Shown piece by piece: positions 24,839 through 31,360 of a stretch of 33,363 nt of DNA. Source of the stretch: Burkholderiales bacterium. Its GTDB lineage: Bacteria; Pseudomonadota; Gammaproteobacteria; Burkholderiales; Burkholderiaceae_C. The notes under the pieces were generated by a model, which had not been told where the DNA came from, ran no database searches, and saw nothing but the letters and a program-made list of their open reading frames with translations. The position numbers and the translations under genes were made by a program. The DNA is taken from contig CP070653.1 of assembly GCA_020354665.1 (NCBI GenBank), forward strand, positions 1,246,620 through 1,279,982, written 5' to 3'. Numbering within the stretch: position 1 is the first letter of the stretch; every line of letters starts with the position of its first letter.

Positions 24839-25786
24839 TCAAACGGTCACGCGGTGGGGTACCCAGCCCTTCGGCAGACCGGCCTCCGGCGTCATGCCGT
24901 AGATCGGCTCGCCGGGCAGGCCCCGCTTCAACGGCTCGCGGGCCGCGATCAGCCTGTCCAGGTCGACGCCGGTGTTCAACCCCATCGCCTCGAACATGAA
25001 GACCAGGTCTTCGGTCACGACGTTGCCCGACGCACCGGGCGCATACGGGCAGCCGCCAAGGCCTCCCAGCGAGGCGTCGAAGGTGCGCACGCCGACATCC
25101 CAGGCGGCGAGGCAGTTCGCCAGGCCCAGCCCGCGGGTGTTGTGCATGTGCGCGGCGCCGGTACGCTCGCCGATCGCGGCGCGCACCTTGTCGAACAGCC
25201 GGCGCACCTGCGCCGGGTTGGCCATGCCCGTAGTGTCGGACAGGCCGACCTCGTCAGCGCCCGCGCCGGCACACTCCTTTGCAAGCCAGACGACGTCGTC
25301 CTCGCTGACCTCGCCCTGGATCGTGCAGCCGAACGCCGTCGACATGCCGGTCTCGACCTTGACGCCTGGTGCAATTTCGTCGCGCAGTTGCACGATCGCG
25401 CTGACCTCCTTGACCATGTCGACGCGGGTCTTGCGCACGTTGGCGAGCGAGTGCGCCTCACTCGCGGAAACGGGCAGGGTCAACTTGTGGACCCCGGCTC
25501 GCAGCGCCGCCTCGGCACCGCGCAGGTTGGGCACCAGCGCCATCACGGTGACGCCGGGGTGGGTCAAGGCGTGACGTACCACTTCGGCGACGTCGGCCAT
25601 CTGCGGGAGCAGCTTTGCCGGCACGAACGAGCCGACCTCGATCTCGCGCAGGCCCGCGGCGACGAGGGCGTCGATCCACAGAAGCTTGTTCGCCGTCGGC
25701 ATCACGGCCTTGACGGACTGCAGGCCGTCACGGGGGCCCACTTCGCTGATCAGGACATCGGTCGGGCGCAAATTCGTGCTGCTCAT
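24839..25786 (-). CDS. Hydroxymethylglutaryl-CoA lyase family protein
   Basis: A 315-residue TIM-barrel lyase of the HMG-CoA lyase family, which splits 3-hydroxy-3-methylglutaryl-CoA-type thioesters into acetyl-CoA and a keto acid. Catalytic features are intact: SEVGPRDGLQ (Arg, Asp) near residue 14, IEVGSFVPAKLLPQMAD near 49, the metal histidines in HMHNTRGLGLAN near 217 and the C-terminal loop GGCPYAPGASGNV with the catalytic Cys near 246 and Asn. The Asp after the His pair of many relatives is Asn here. ATG 25786 is preferred, because a start at 25846 would place the N-terminus inside the operator and before the predicted transcription start. Gene context argues for a non-leucine substrate. 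Confidence 0.9.
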   Translation of the reverse strand: MSSTNLRPTDVLISEVGPRDGLQSVKAVMPTANKLLWIDALVAAGLREIEVGSFVPAKLLPQMADVAEVVRHALTHPGVTVMALVPNLRGAEAALRAGVHKLTLPVSASEAHSLANVRKTRVDMVKEVSAIVQLRDEIAPGVKVETGMSTAFGCTIQGEVSEDDVVWLAKECAGAGADEVGLSDTTGMANPAQVRRLFDKVRAAIGERTGAAHMHNTRGLGLANCLAAWDVGVRTFDASLGGLGGCPYAPGASGNVVTEDLVFMFEAMGLNTGVDLDRLIAAREPLKRGLPGEPIYGMTPEAGLPKGWVPHRVTV

Positions 25787-25816
25787 GGGTCGGGGTCGTC
25801 TCGTGCAGATGGCAAC

Positions 25817-25845
25817 ACGATAGTGGGTCGGCGCCATATCTTCCA
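25817..25845 (-). promoter_or_regulatory. Predicted LysR-activated promoter of the lyase gene
   Basis: On the minus strand TGGAAG (25845-25840) and TATCGT (25822-25817) are separated by 17 bases, giving a start near 25810 and a leader of about 24 bases. The -35 overlaps the operator at 25834-25871. The same arrangement recurs before the aldehyde dehydrogenase operon, which is the main support. Confidence 0.6.
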
Positions 25846-25871
25846 TGCCATGGGCGCAATACAGTAGATTT
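25834..25871 (-). promoter_or_regulatory. LysR operator copy A (lyase/lysR intergenic region)
   Basis: A 38-base element matching 26887-26924 (inverted) at 34 of 38 positions. Its core, at 25840-25856, is a near-palindrome centred on CCATGCCATGG. It lies between divergent lyase and lysR genes and ends ten bases before the lysR ATG, the classic place for an autoregulatory LysR-family site. Confidence 0.7.
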
Positions 25872-25880
25872 CATGGGGCA

Positions 25881-26801
25881 ATGAAAACCCTGCCCCCCAC
25901 GGAACCCGACGACGGCCTGCTCGATGTGCGGTTGCTGCGCATGTTCGAGCTGATCTACGACACGCGCAGCGTCACCCGGACGGCCGAGAAGATGGGGCAG
26001 CAGCAACCGACTGTCAGCATCTGGCTGGGCAAGTTGCGCGCCCAGCTGAACGACCCGCTCTTCGTGCGCACGCCGGCCGGCATGCAGCCGACCCCCCGTG
26101 CCGAAGCGCTGATCACCACGGCGCGCTCGGTGCTGCAGTCGCTGCGCCACTTCGCCAGCGCGAGCGACGAATTCGATCCGGGGTCGTCGACGAGGCAGTT
26201 CCGCATCTGCATGGCCGACTCCAGCCACCTGTGCCTGATGCCGCAACTCCTCGCGCACGTACGCGAGGTCGCGCCCAACGTGAGGCTGGTTGCCGCGCGC
26301 ATCGACGCCCAGACCGGTGACGCGCTGCAATCAGGCCAGGCCGATCTGGCGGTGGGTTTCATCCCGTGGCTGGAGTCGGGGTTCTACCAGCAGATGCTCT
26401 ACCCGGAAGATTGGGTGTGCCTCGTGAACGCCAGCCATCCGCGCATTGGCGATGCGCTGACGCTCGACGCCTACCGCGAGGAAGGACACGTGGCGATCAC
26501 GGCCGGCACCGGCGCGCAAATGCTCGAGGACGCCATGGCGCGCCAGAGGGTGCAGCGCCGCGTCGTGCTCGAACTGCCCGGCTTCCTGGGCCTGTCGGGC
26601 ATCGTTTCGGTCACCGACCTGATCGCGACGCTGCCACGCCGCATCGGCGAGACGCTCGCGCACATGGCCGGGCTACGGGTGATGGACTGCCCGCTCGACG
26701 TGCCCTCGTTCAGCATCAAGCAACACTGGCACGCGCGCTACCATCAGGATCCCGGTAACCAGTGGCTCCGGGGCGTGGCGGCGAAGCTGTTCCTGCTCTG
26801 A
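25881..26801 (+). CDS. LysR family transcriptional regulator
   Basis: A 306-residue LysR-type regulator. The winged helix-turn-helix is at residues about 14-70: LLDVRLLRMFELIYDTRSVT, then RTAEKMGQQQPTVSIWLGKLRAQLNDPLFVRTPAGMQPTPRA. The periplasmic-binding-like effector domain begins near residue 105 (RQFRICMADSSHLCLMPQLL). The N-terminus and the QQPTVSIWLGKLR recognition helix resemble the NodD/NahR/PcpR branch. ATG 25881 is the first codon after the operator; earlier in-frame codons would lie inside it. It probably activates both the divergent lyase gene and the dehydrogenase operon downstream, since the same operator precedes each. The inducer is unknown. Confidence 0.92.
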   Translation: MKTLPPTEPDDGLLDVRLLRMFELIYDTRSVTRTAEKMGQQQPTVSIWLGKLRAQLNDPLFVRTPAGMQPTPRAEALITTARSVLQSLRHFASASDEFDPGSSTRQFRICMADSSHLCLMPQLLAHVREVAPNVRLVAARIDAQTGDALQSGQADLAVGFIPWLESGFYQQMLYPEDWVCLVNASHPRIGDALTLDAYREEGHVAITAGTGAQMLEDAMARQRVQRRVVLELPGFLGLSGIVSVTDLIATLPRRIGETLAHMAGLRVMDCPLDVPSFSIKQHWHARYHQDPGNQWLRGVAAKLFLL

Positions 26802-26886
26802 TCTCACCGACACCGGCTGGGCCAGGCCCCGAGCGCCCGCTGGCCAACAACGGACCGCTCCCGGGCAGTGCGTTCATTACCCGGAC

Positions 26887-26924
26887 AAATGCAGTGTATT
26901 GCGCCCATGGCATGGACGATATGG
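26887..26924 (+). promoter_or_regulatory. LysR operator copy B (before the acylating dehydrogenase operon)
   Basis: Same 38-base element as copy A, inverted, so that both copies face their target genes in the same orientation. The 17-base near-palindrome CGTCCATGCCATGGGCG occupies 26902-26918 on the minus strand and is more symmetrical than in copy A. Confidence 0.7.
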
Positions 26925-26941
26925 GTCGCGAGGGCTATCTT
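26913..26941 (+). promoter_or_regulatory. Predicted LysR-activated promoter of the dehydrogenase operon
   Basis: TGGACG (26913-26918, 4/6 to -35) and TATCTT (26936-26941) are 17 bases apart, exactly as in the lyase promoter, while the spacer between them has diverged almost completely (2 of 11 non-operator positions match). The start would be near 26948, leaving a leader of about 225 bases before 27173. Confidence 0.6.
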
Positions 26942-26995
26942 CACCCAGGGCGGTTGCATCGGACGGCGATTGCGACAGCAACAGGAGACCCTATC

Positions 26996-27145
26996 GTGTG
27001 CGGATGGTTCGGAGAGAACGCTGCGGACCAACAAGGACCCGGCGAATCGGCCTCTTTTCTGTCCGGCAGCCGTGCAGTTGCGCATGCGGGCGGGGCTCGT
27101 TCGGCTTGCCGCGAGAGAGGTGTCGCGCAGCGCCTGATCTCTTGA
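26996..27145 (+). CDS. Possible 49-residue leader ORF upstream of the acylating dehydrogenase
   Basis: Within the predicted leader a GTG start has a strong ribosome-binding site (AGGAG at 26983-26987, eight bases upstream) and opens a 49-codon frame ending at TGA 27143-27145, 27 bases before the dehydrogenase ATG. The product starts MCGWFGENAADQQ, has no recognised domain, no signal peptide and no codon run typical of attenuation leaders. It may be a translated leader, a decayed gene end or chance. The rest of the 371-base gap from the lysR stop holds the operator and promoter described separately. Confidence 0.35.
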   Translation: MCGWFGENAADQQGPGESASFLSGSRAVAHAGGARSACRERGVAQRLIS

Positions 27146-27172
27146 TCCGTACCGTCTTAGGAGACTTGCCAG

Positions 27173-28621
27173 ATGGCTACTGCAACCGAACAGAAGAAGG
27201 GCATCACCCCGGAACAGCAGCAGGAACTCGACGAGGTCTTCGAGCGGGCGCGCAAGGCGCTCGCGATCATCGAGACCTACGACCAGGCACGCGTCGACCG
27301 CTTGTGCCAGGCCGTGGCGTGGGCCGTGGCGAACAAGAGGACCTTCACGCGCCTGGTCGATATGGGGATCCAGGAATCGGGTCTCGGCGACGCTGAAAGC
27401 CGCATGGGCAAGCGAATGAAGATCCGCGGCGTGCTGCGCGACGCGTTGCGCCAGAAGAGCGTCGGGATCATCGAGGAAGTTCCCGAGAAGGGCCTCGTCA
27501 AGTACGGCAAGCCCGCCGGGATCATCGCCTGCATCGTGCCGACGACCAATCCCGACCTGACGCCGGCCGGCAATGCCATCTATGGCATCAAGGCTCGCGA
27601 CGTCGTCATCTTCTCGCCGCACCCGCGCTCCAAGCGCACCTCGTTCGAAACCGTGCGCCTGATGCGCGAGGCGCTTCAGGCCGAGGGCGCGCCGCCCGAC
27701 ATCCTGCAGTGCCTCACGAAAGTCAACATCCCGATGTCGCAGGCGCTGATGGCGCGTGCCGACCTCATCATCGCCACCGGCGGCCAGCCGATGGTGCGCG
27801 CCGCCTACAGCTCGGGCACGCCGGCTTATGGCGTTGGCGCAGGCAACTCGACGATGATCATCGACGAGACCGCCGACGTCGCCGAGGCAGCGCGCAACAC
27901 GCGTGTCTCCAAGACCAGCGACTTCGGCTCGGGCTGTTCGGCCGACGGCAACCTGATCATCGAGGCGTCGATCTTCGACCGCCTGGTGGCGCAGCTGCAG
28001 TCGGAAGGGGGCTACCTCGCGACGCCGCAAGAGAAGGAACTGCTGCGCAAGGCGATGTGGGACGCCGAGCGCCACCGCACCTCGAACACCGTGGCCATCG
28101 CGCCGCAGCAGTTGGCCCAGATCGCCGGCTTCGAGATCCCGGCGGACCGCAAGTTCATCATGGTTCACGGGGACGGCATCGGCAAGGAGCACCACTTCTC
28201 AAGCGAGAAGCTGACGACGCTGCTCGCGCTATACAAGTACAAGGGCTTCGATCAGGCGCTGCAGATGATGCGCGATATCTACGAAGTGGGCGGCAAGGGC
28301 CACTCGTGCGGCATCTACTCGTTCAATCCCGATCACATCAATCGCCTGGCCCTGGCGGCGCCGGTGTCGCGCATCATGGTGCGCCAACCCCAGTCGAAGG
28401 CCAATGCCGGCGCCTTCAACAACGGCATGCCGATGACGTCGAGCCTGGGTTGCGGCACCTGGGGCGGCAACATCATCTCCGAGAACGTTTACCTGAAGCA
28501 CTACATGAATACCACGTGGGTGTCGGTGCCGATCAAGGAGGACAGGCCCTCCGACGAGGAGCTGTTTGGCCCCTTCTACGATCCCGCGCTCGAGAACGGC
28601 GTCGAGACGATCACGACCTGA
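27173..28621 (+). CDS. CoA-acylating aldehyde dehydrogenase (sulfoacetaldehyde dehydrogenase SauS-like)
   Basis: A 482-residue member of the CoA-acylating aldehyde dehydrogenases, which convert an aldehyde plus CoA and NAD(P)+ to an acyl-CoA. Landmarks: DQARVDRLCQAVAWA near residue 37, GIIACIVPTTNPDLTPAGNAI near 116, FSPHPRSKRTS near 147, SGTPAYGVGAGNSTMIID near 214, the catalytic Cys255 in SDFGSGCSADGN, and SKANAGAFNNGMPMTSS with GCGTWGGN near the C-terminus. This pattern resembles SauS more than AdhE or EutE, but no other sulfonate gene (xsc, sauT, sulfite handling) is in the window. AGGAG at 27159-27163 supports the ATG. It leads a four-gene operon with a ThDP enzyme that could supply its aldehyde. 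Confidence 0.88.
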   Translation: MATATEQKKGITPEQQQELDEVFERARKALAIIETYDQARVDRLCQAVAWAVANKRTFTRLVDMGIQESGLGDAESRMGKRMKIRGVLRDALRQKSVGIIEEVPEKGLVKYGKPAGIIACIVPTTNPDLTPAGNAIYGIKARDVVIFSPHPRSKRTSFETVRLMREALQAEGAPPDILQCLTKVNIPMSQALMARADLIIATGGQPMVRAAYSSGTPAYGVGAGNSTMIIDETADVAEAARNTRVSKTSDFGSGCSADGNLIIEASIFDRLVAQLQSEGGYLATPQEKELLRKAMWDAERHRTSNTVAIAPQQLAQIAGFEIPADRKFIMVHGDGIGKEHHFSSEKLTTLLALYKYKGFDQALQMMRDIYEVGGKGHSCGIYSFNPDHINRLALAAPVSRIMVRQPQSKANAGAFNNGMPMTSSLGCGTWGGNIISENVYLKHYMNTTWVSVPIKEDRPSDEELFGPFYDPALENGVETITT

Positions 28622-28669
28622 GGCGGCATAGGGGCATCAGGGCCACCCACCGAAGAACGACGAAACCCA

Positions 28670-28696
28670 CCGTCCAGCGCCTGCGGCGCGGGACGG
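28670..28696 (+). ncRNA. Strong intra-operon RNA hairpin before the ThDP enzyme gene
   Basis: Bases 28670-28681 pair with 28685-28696: 11 GC-rich pairs with one internal A/G mismatch and a TGC loop. The hairpin ends nine bases before the purine-rich ribosome-binding site (28705-28713). It could set relative message stability or modulate translation of the ThDP enzyme; there is no T-run, so it is not an intrinsic terminator. Confidence 0.45.
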
Positions 28697-28714
28697 CGAT
28701 CCCGAGAGGAAGGC

Positions 28715-30484
28715 ATGAAGACAGACCTGATCGCCAACCAGCTGGTCAAGTACCTGGAGGGACGCGGCATCCGGCACATCTTCGGCCTGTGCGGTCACAC
28801 CAACATCGCGGTGCTGGCGGCGCTGTCCAAGAGCCGGAAGATCAATTTCATCAATACCCGCCACGAACAGATCGCCGCACACGCCGCCGATGGCTACGCG
28901 CGCGCGACCGGCCGCGCCTCGGTGGTGCTCTCGCATCTGTCGCCGGGGCTGACGAACGCGGCGACGGGGGTGGCCAACGCGGCGCTCGATTCGATCCCGA
29001 TGGTGGTGATTGCGGGTGACGTACCGTCGCACTACTACGGCAAGCACCCGCACCAGGAAGTCAACCTGCACGGCGATGCGCAGCAGTACGAGATCTACCG
29101 GCCGTTCGTCAAGCGGGCCTGGCGTGTCGACTCGCCGCACTTGATGCCCGAGATCATGGAGAAGGCATTCACGCTGGCCGAGAGCGGGCGGCCGGGCCCG
29201 GTGCTGGTCGACGTGCCGATGGATGTCTTTTCGAAGGAGATCGACGTTGCGCTGTGGAAGCGCGCGCTGGCCAACACCAAGGCGCTGCACAAGCCCTCGC
29301 TGGACGAGGCGGTGGCGATGAAAATCATCGACTCGCTGACCGGCGCCAAGTCGCCGGTCCTGTATGTCGGCGGCGGCATCTTGCTGGCCGATGCTGCGGC
29401 GCAGATGCGCGAGCTCGCCGAACACCTGTCGCTACCCGTGGCGCACACGCTGATGGGCAAGGGCGCGCTGCCCGACGACCACCCGCTGATCCTCGGCATG
29501 ACCGGGTTCTGGGGAACCCAGTACATCAACGACAAGACACGCAACGCCGACTGGATCCTGGCGCTGGGCACGCGCTTCTCGGAGGCCGACTGCAGCTCCT
29601 GGGAGGACCAGTACACGTTCCGCATCCCGCCGACGAGGCTGATCCACATCGACATCGACCCGGCGGAGATCGGCCGCAACTATCCCGTCGAGATCGGCGC
29701 GGTCGCCGACCTGAAGGAAGCGCTGCGCGTGCTCAACCGCGTCGCGCGCAAGCTGGTGCCCAAGGGGATCAAGCGCGACAAGCTGGTGGCCGAGATGGCT
29801 GCGAACCGCGCCAAGTTCGCGGCCGGCAACCTGAAGGCGCAGCGCAGCGACCAGTGGCCGATGCGGCCCGAGCGCATCCTGGCTGACCTGCGGGCCGTGC
29901 TGCCCCGCGACGCGCTGATCTGCACCGACGTCGGCTGGAACAAGAACGGCGTCGGGCAGCAGTTCCCCATTTACACGCCCGGCACGATCTACACACCCGG
30001 TGGCTACGCGACGATGGGCTTCGGTTCACCGGCGGCGCTGGGGGTCAAGATCGCGCGGCCCGACCGCGTCGTTGTCGCGCTCATCGGCGATGGCGGCTTC
30101 GGACAGAACCCGGCTGCGCTGGCTACCGCGCACGAGCAGGACATTGGCGTCATCTGGGTGGTGATGAACAACCGCGCTTTCGGCACGATCGCCGGACTGG
30201 AGTCGGCGCACTTCGGCACGACCTTCGGTACAGTGTTCGAGAAGGGCGGCAAGCCGTATTCGCCGGACTTCGCGGCCGTCGCGCGGGCTTACGGCGTCGA
30301 TGGCGTGAAGATCGACACCGCGGCCGCGTTCAAGCCTGCGCTCGAGCAGGCCATCCAGGCGGGCCGACCCTGCGTGATCGACGTCAACATGAAGAACGAG
30401 CCGGTGCCCACCGCGGGCCACTGGAACATCATGGACATCTACTCGCCGGGCAAGAAAGTTCACCACGTCGCCACCGGCAACTGA
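28715..30484 (+). CDS. Thiamine-diphosphate-dependent enzyme (acetolactate synthase-like decarboxylase/carboligase)
   Basis: A 589-residue ThDP enzyme of the acetolactate synthase/benzoylformate decarboxylase superfamily. The PYR domain has GIRHIFGLCGHTN near residue 18, the activating Glu51 in TRHEQIAAHAADGYARATG, and SHLSPGLTNAATGVANA. A central domain follows (LYVGGGILLADAAAQ near 212). The PP domain shows YATMGFGSPAALG and the cofactor motif GDG at 458-460 with NN at 485-486. Gly-rich loop residues differ from true acetolactate synthase (GLCG for GxPG), so branched-chain amino acid synthesis is unlikely. A 2-keto acid decarboxylase feeding the upstream acylating dehydrogenase, or a diketone hydrolase as in IolD or cyclohexane-1,2-dione hydrolase, are both possible. 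Confidence 0.88.
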   Translation: MKTDLIANQLVKYLEGRGIRHIFGLCGHTNIAVLAALSKSRKINFINTRHEQIAAHAADGYARATGRASVVLSHLSPGLTNAATGVANAALDSIPMVVIAGDVPSHYYGKHPHQEVNLHGDAQQYEIYRPFVKRAWRVDSPHLMPEIMEKAFTLAESGRPGPVLVDVPMDVFSKEIDVALWKRALANTKALHKPSLDEAVAMKIIDSLTGAKSPVLYVGGGILLADAAAQMRELAEHLSLPVAHTLMGKGALPDDHPLILGMTGFWGTQYINDKTRNADWILALGTRFSEADCSSWEDQYTFRIPPTRLIHIDIDPAEIGRNYPVEIGAVADLKEALRVLNRVARKLVPKGIKRDKLVAEMAANRAKFAAGNLKAQRSDQWPMRPERILADLRAVLPRDALICTDVGWNKNGVGQQFPIYTPGTIYTPGGYATMGFGSPAALGVKIARPDRVVVALIGDGGFGQNPAALATAHEQDIGVIWVVMNNRAFGTIAGLESAHFGTTFGTVFEKGGKPYSPDFAAVARAYGVDGVKIDTAAAFKPALEQAIQAGRPCVIDVNMKNEPVPTAGHWNIMDIYSPGKKVHHVATGN

Positions 30485-30498
30485 CGTAGGGGGTGAGC

Positions 30499-31317
30499 AT
30501 GAAGCAGGAGTTTTCGCTGGCCCACCTGACGGTGCTGGGCTGCGCGCCGCCCGAAATGACTTACATCGCTGCGCGTGCGGGTTACGACTACGTCAGCATC
30601 CGGCCGATCTACATGGGACTGCCCGGCGAGCCCAACTACGCGCTCGCCGAAAACAAGGAACTGCTGCGGCAGACGAAGTCGGCGCTGAAGTCCACCGGCG
30701 TGCGCATCCATGACATCGAGCTGGCACGCATCTTCGACGGCGTGGACGTCAGGACGTACCTCCCGGCGATGGAGGTGTCGGCCGAGCTCGGCGCCAAGGC
30801 GGTGCTGTCGTCGATCTGGGGCGGTGAGCGCGAGTACTACATCGAAAAGTTCGCCGAGTTGTGCGATCTGGCACGGCCCTTGGGTTTGACCGTCGACTTG
30901 GAATACGTGCCGATCGCGGCGGTACGCGATCTGGCCGGTGCCGTCGACGTGCTGCGCACGATCGACCGTCCCAACGCGGGTCTGATGATCGACATGCACC
31001 ATATCCACCGGGCGCGCGACAACCCGGCTGATCTCGATGCGTTGCCGCGCCAGTGGTTTCACTTCGCGCACCTGTGCGACGCTCCAGCCGAGATCCCGAC
31101 GGAAAGACAGGAGATGATCCGCATCATGCGCGAGGCGCGGCTGTACGTCGGCGAGGGTGGTATCGACATCGCAGCGATCCTGGCTCACATCCCCCCGTGT
31201 GTCTATTCGATCGAGTTGCCCAACCGGCTGCGGCACGAGGAAATGGGCTATGCGGAACACGCAACGCGATGCCTCGAGACGCTGAAGGCCTACCTGGCGA
31301 GTCAGGGCCGCCCCTGA
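30499..31317 (+). CDS. Sugar phosphate isomerase/epimerase family TIM barrel (second)
   Basis: A 272-residue xylose-isomerase-like TIM barrel. It opens FSLAHLTVLGCAPPEMTYIAARAGYDYVSIRPIY; the presumed metal ligands are Glu in VDLEYVPI, Asp and His in LMIDMHHIHRA, His in WFHFAHLCDAP and Glu in YSIELPN, so the catalytic set looks complete. The ERQEMIRIMREARLYVGEGGIDIAAIL segment is typical of this subfamily. ATG 30499 follows a GGGGG tract by five bases; GTG 30493 is an alternative. It lies 14 bases after the ThDP gene and 43 before the dehydroquinase-like gene. Isomerase, epimerase or dehydratase activity on a polyhydroxy or keto acid is likely, but the substrate is unknown. Confidence 0.88.
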   Translation: MKQEFSLAHLTVLGCAPPEMTYIAARAGYDYVSIRPIYMGLPGEPNYALAENKELLRQTKSALKSTGVRIHDIELARIFDGVDVRTYLPAMEVSAELGAKAVLSSIWGGEREYYIEKFAELCDLARPLGLTVDLEYVPIAAVRDLAGAVDVLRTIDRPNAGLMIDMHHIHRARDNPADLDALPRQWFHFAHLCDAPAEIPTERQEMIRIMREARLYVGEGGIDIAAILAHIPPCVYSIELPNRLRHEEMGYAEHATRCLETLKAYLASQGRP

Positions 31318-31360
31318 GGCTCGCCCCCATCGTTCAAGCCCCGCTATCGGAGTACGAGGC

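Noticed and set aside
25845-25880. Earlier start for LysR at 25845 and for the lyase at 25846
   Set aside because: Both would read through the operator element and precede the predicted lyase transcription start; the next ATG codons match normal family N-termini.
25834-26924. Inverted repeats as ends of a mobile or invertible element around lysR
   Set aside because: The copies are imperfect, carry promoter elements at fixed spacing, and no transposase, invertase or target duplication is present.
27709-29019. Plus-strand frame of 436 codons across the dehydrogenase/ThDP junction
   Set aside because: Out of frame with two well-supported enzymes on the same strand and made of Arg/Gly/His-rich sequence.
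27173-30484. Sulfoacetate/sulfopyruvate degradation as the pathway of the operon
   Set aside because: The dehydrogenase is SauS-like, and a ThDP enzyme could decarboxylate sulfopyruvate, but no xsc, sulfoacetate-CoA ligase, phosphotransacetylase or sulfite-handling gene is present. The ThDP protein is also a single 589-residue chain, unlike the two-subunit sulfopyruvate decarboxylase. Kept only as an alternative.
28715-31317. myo-Inositol catabolism (IolD plus IolE)
   Set aside because: A ThDP hydrolase plus TIM-barrel dehydratase is reminiscent of iol operons, but no inositol dehydrogenase, IolB, IolC or methylmalonate-semialdehyde dehydrogenase is seen, and the ThDP protein lacks the specific features I would expect of IolD.
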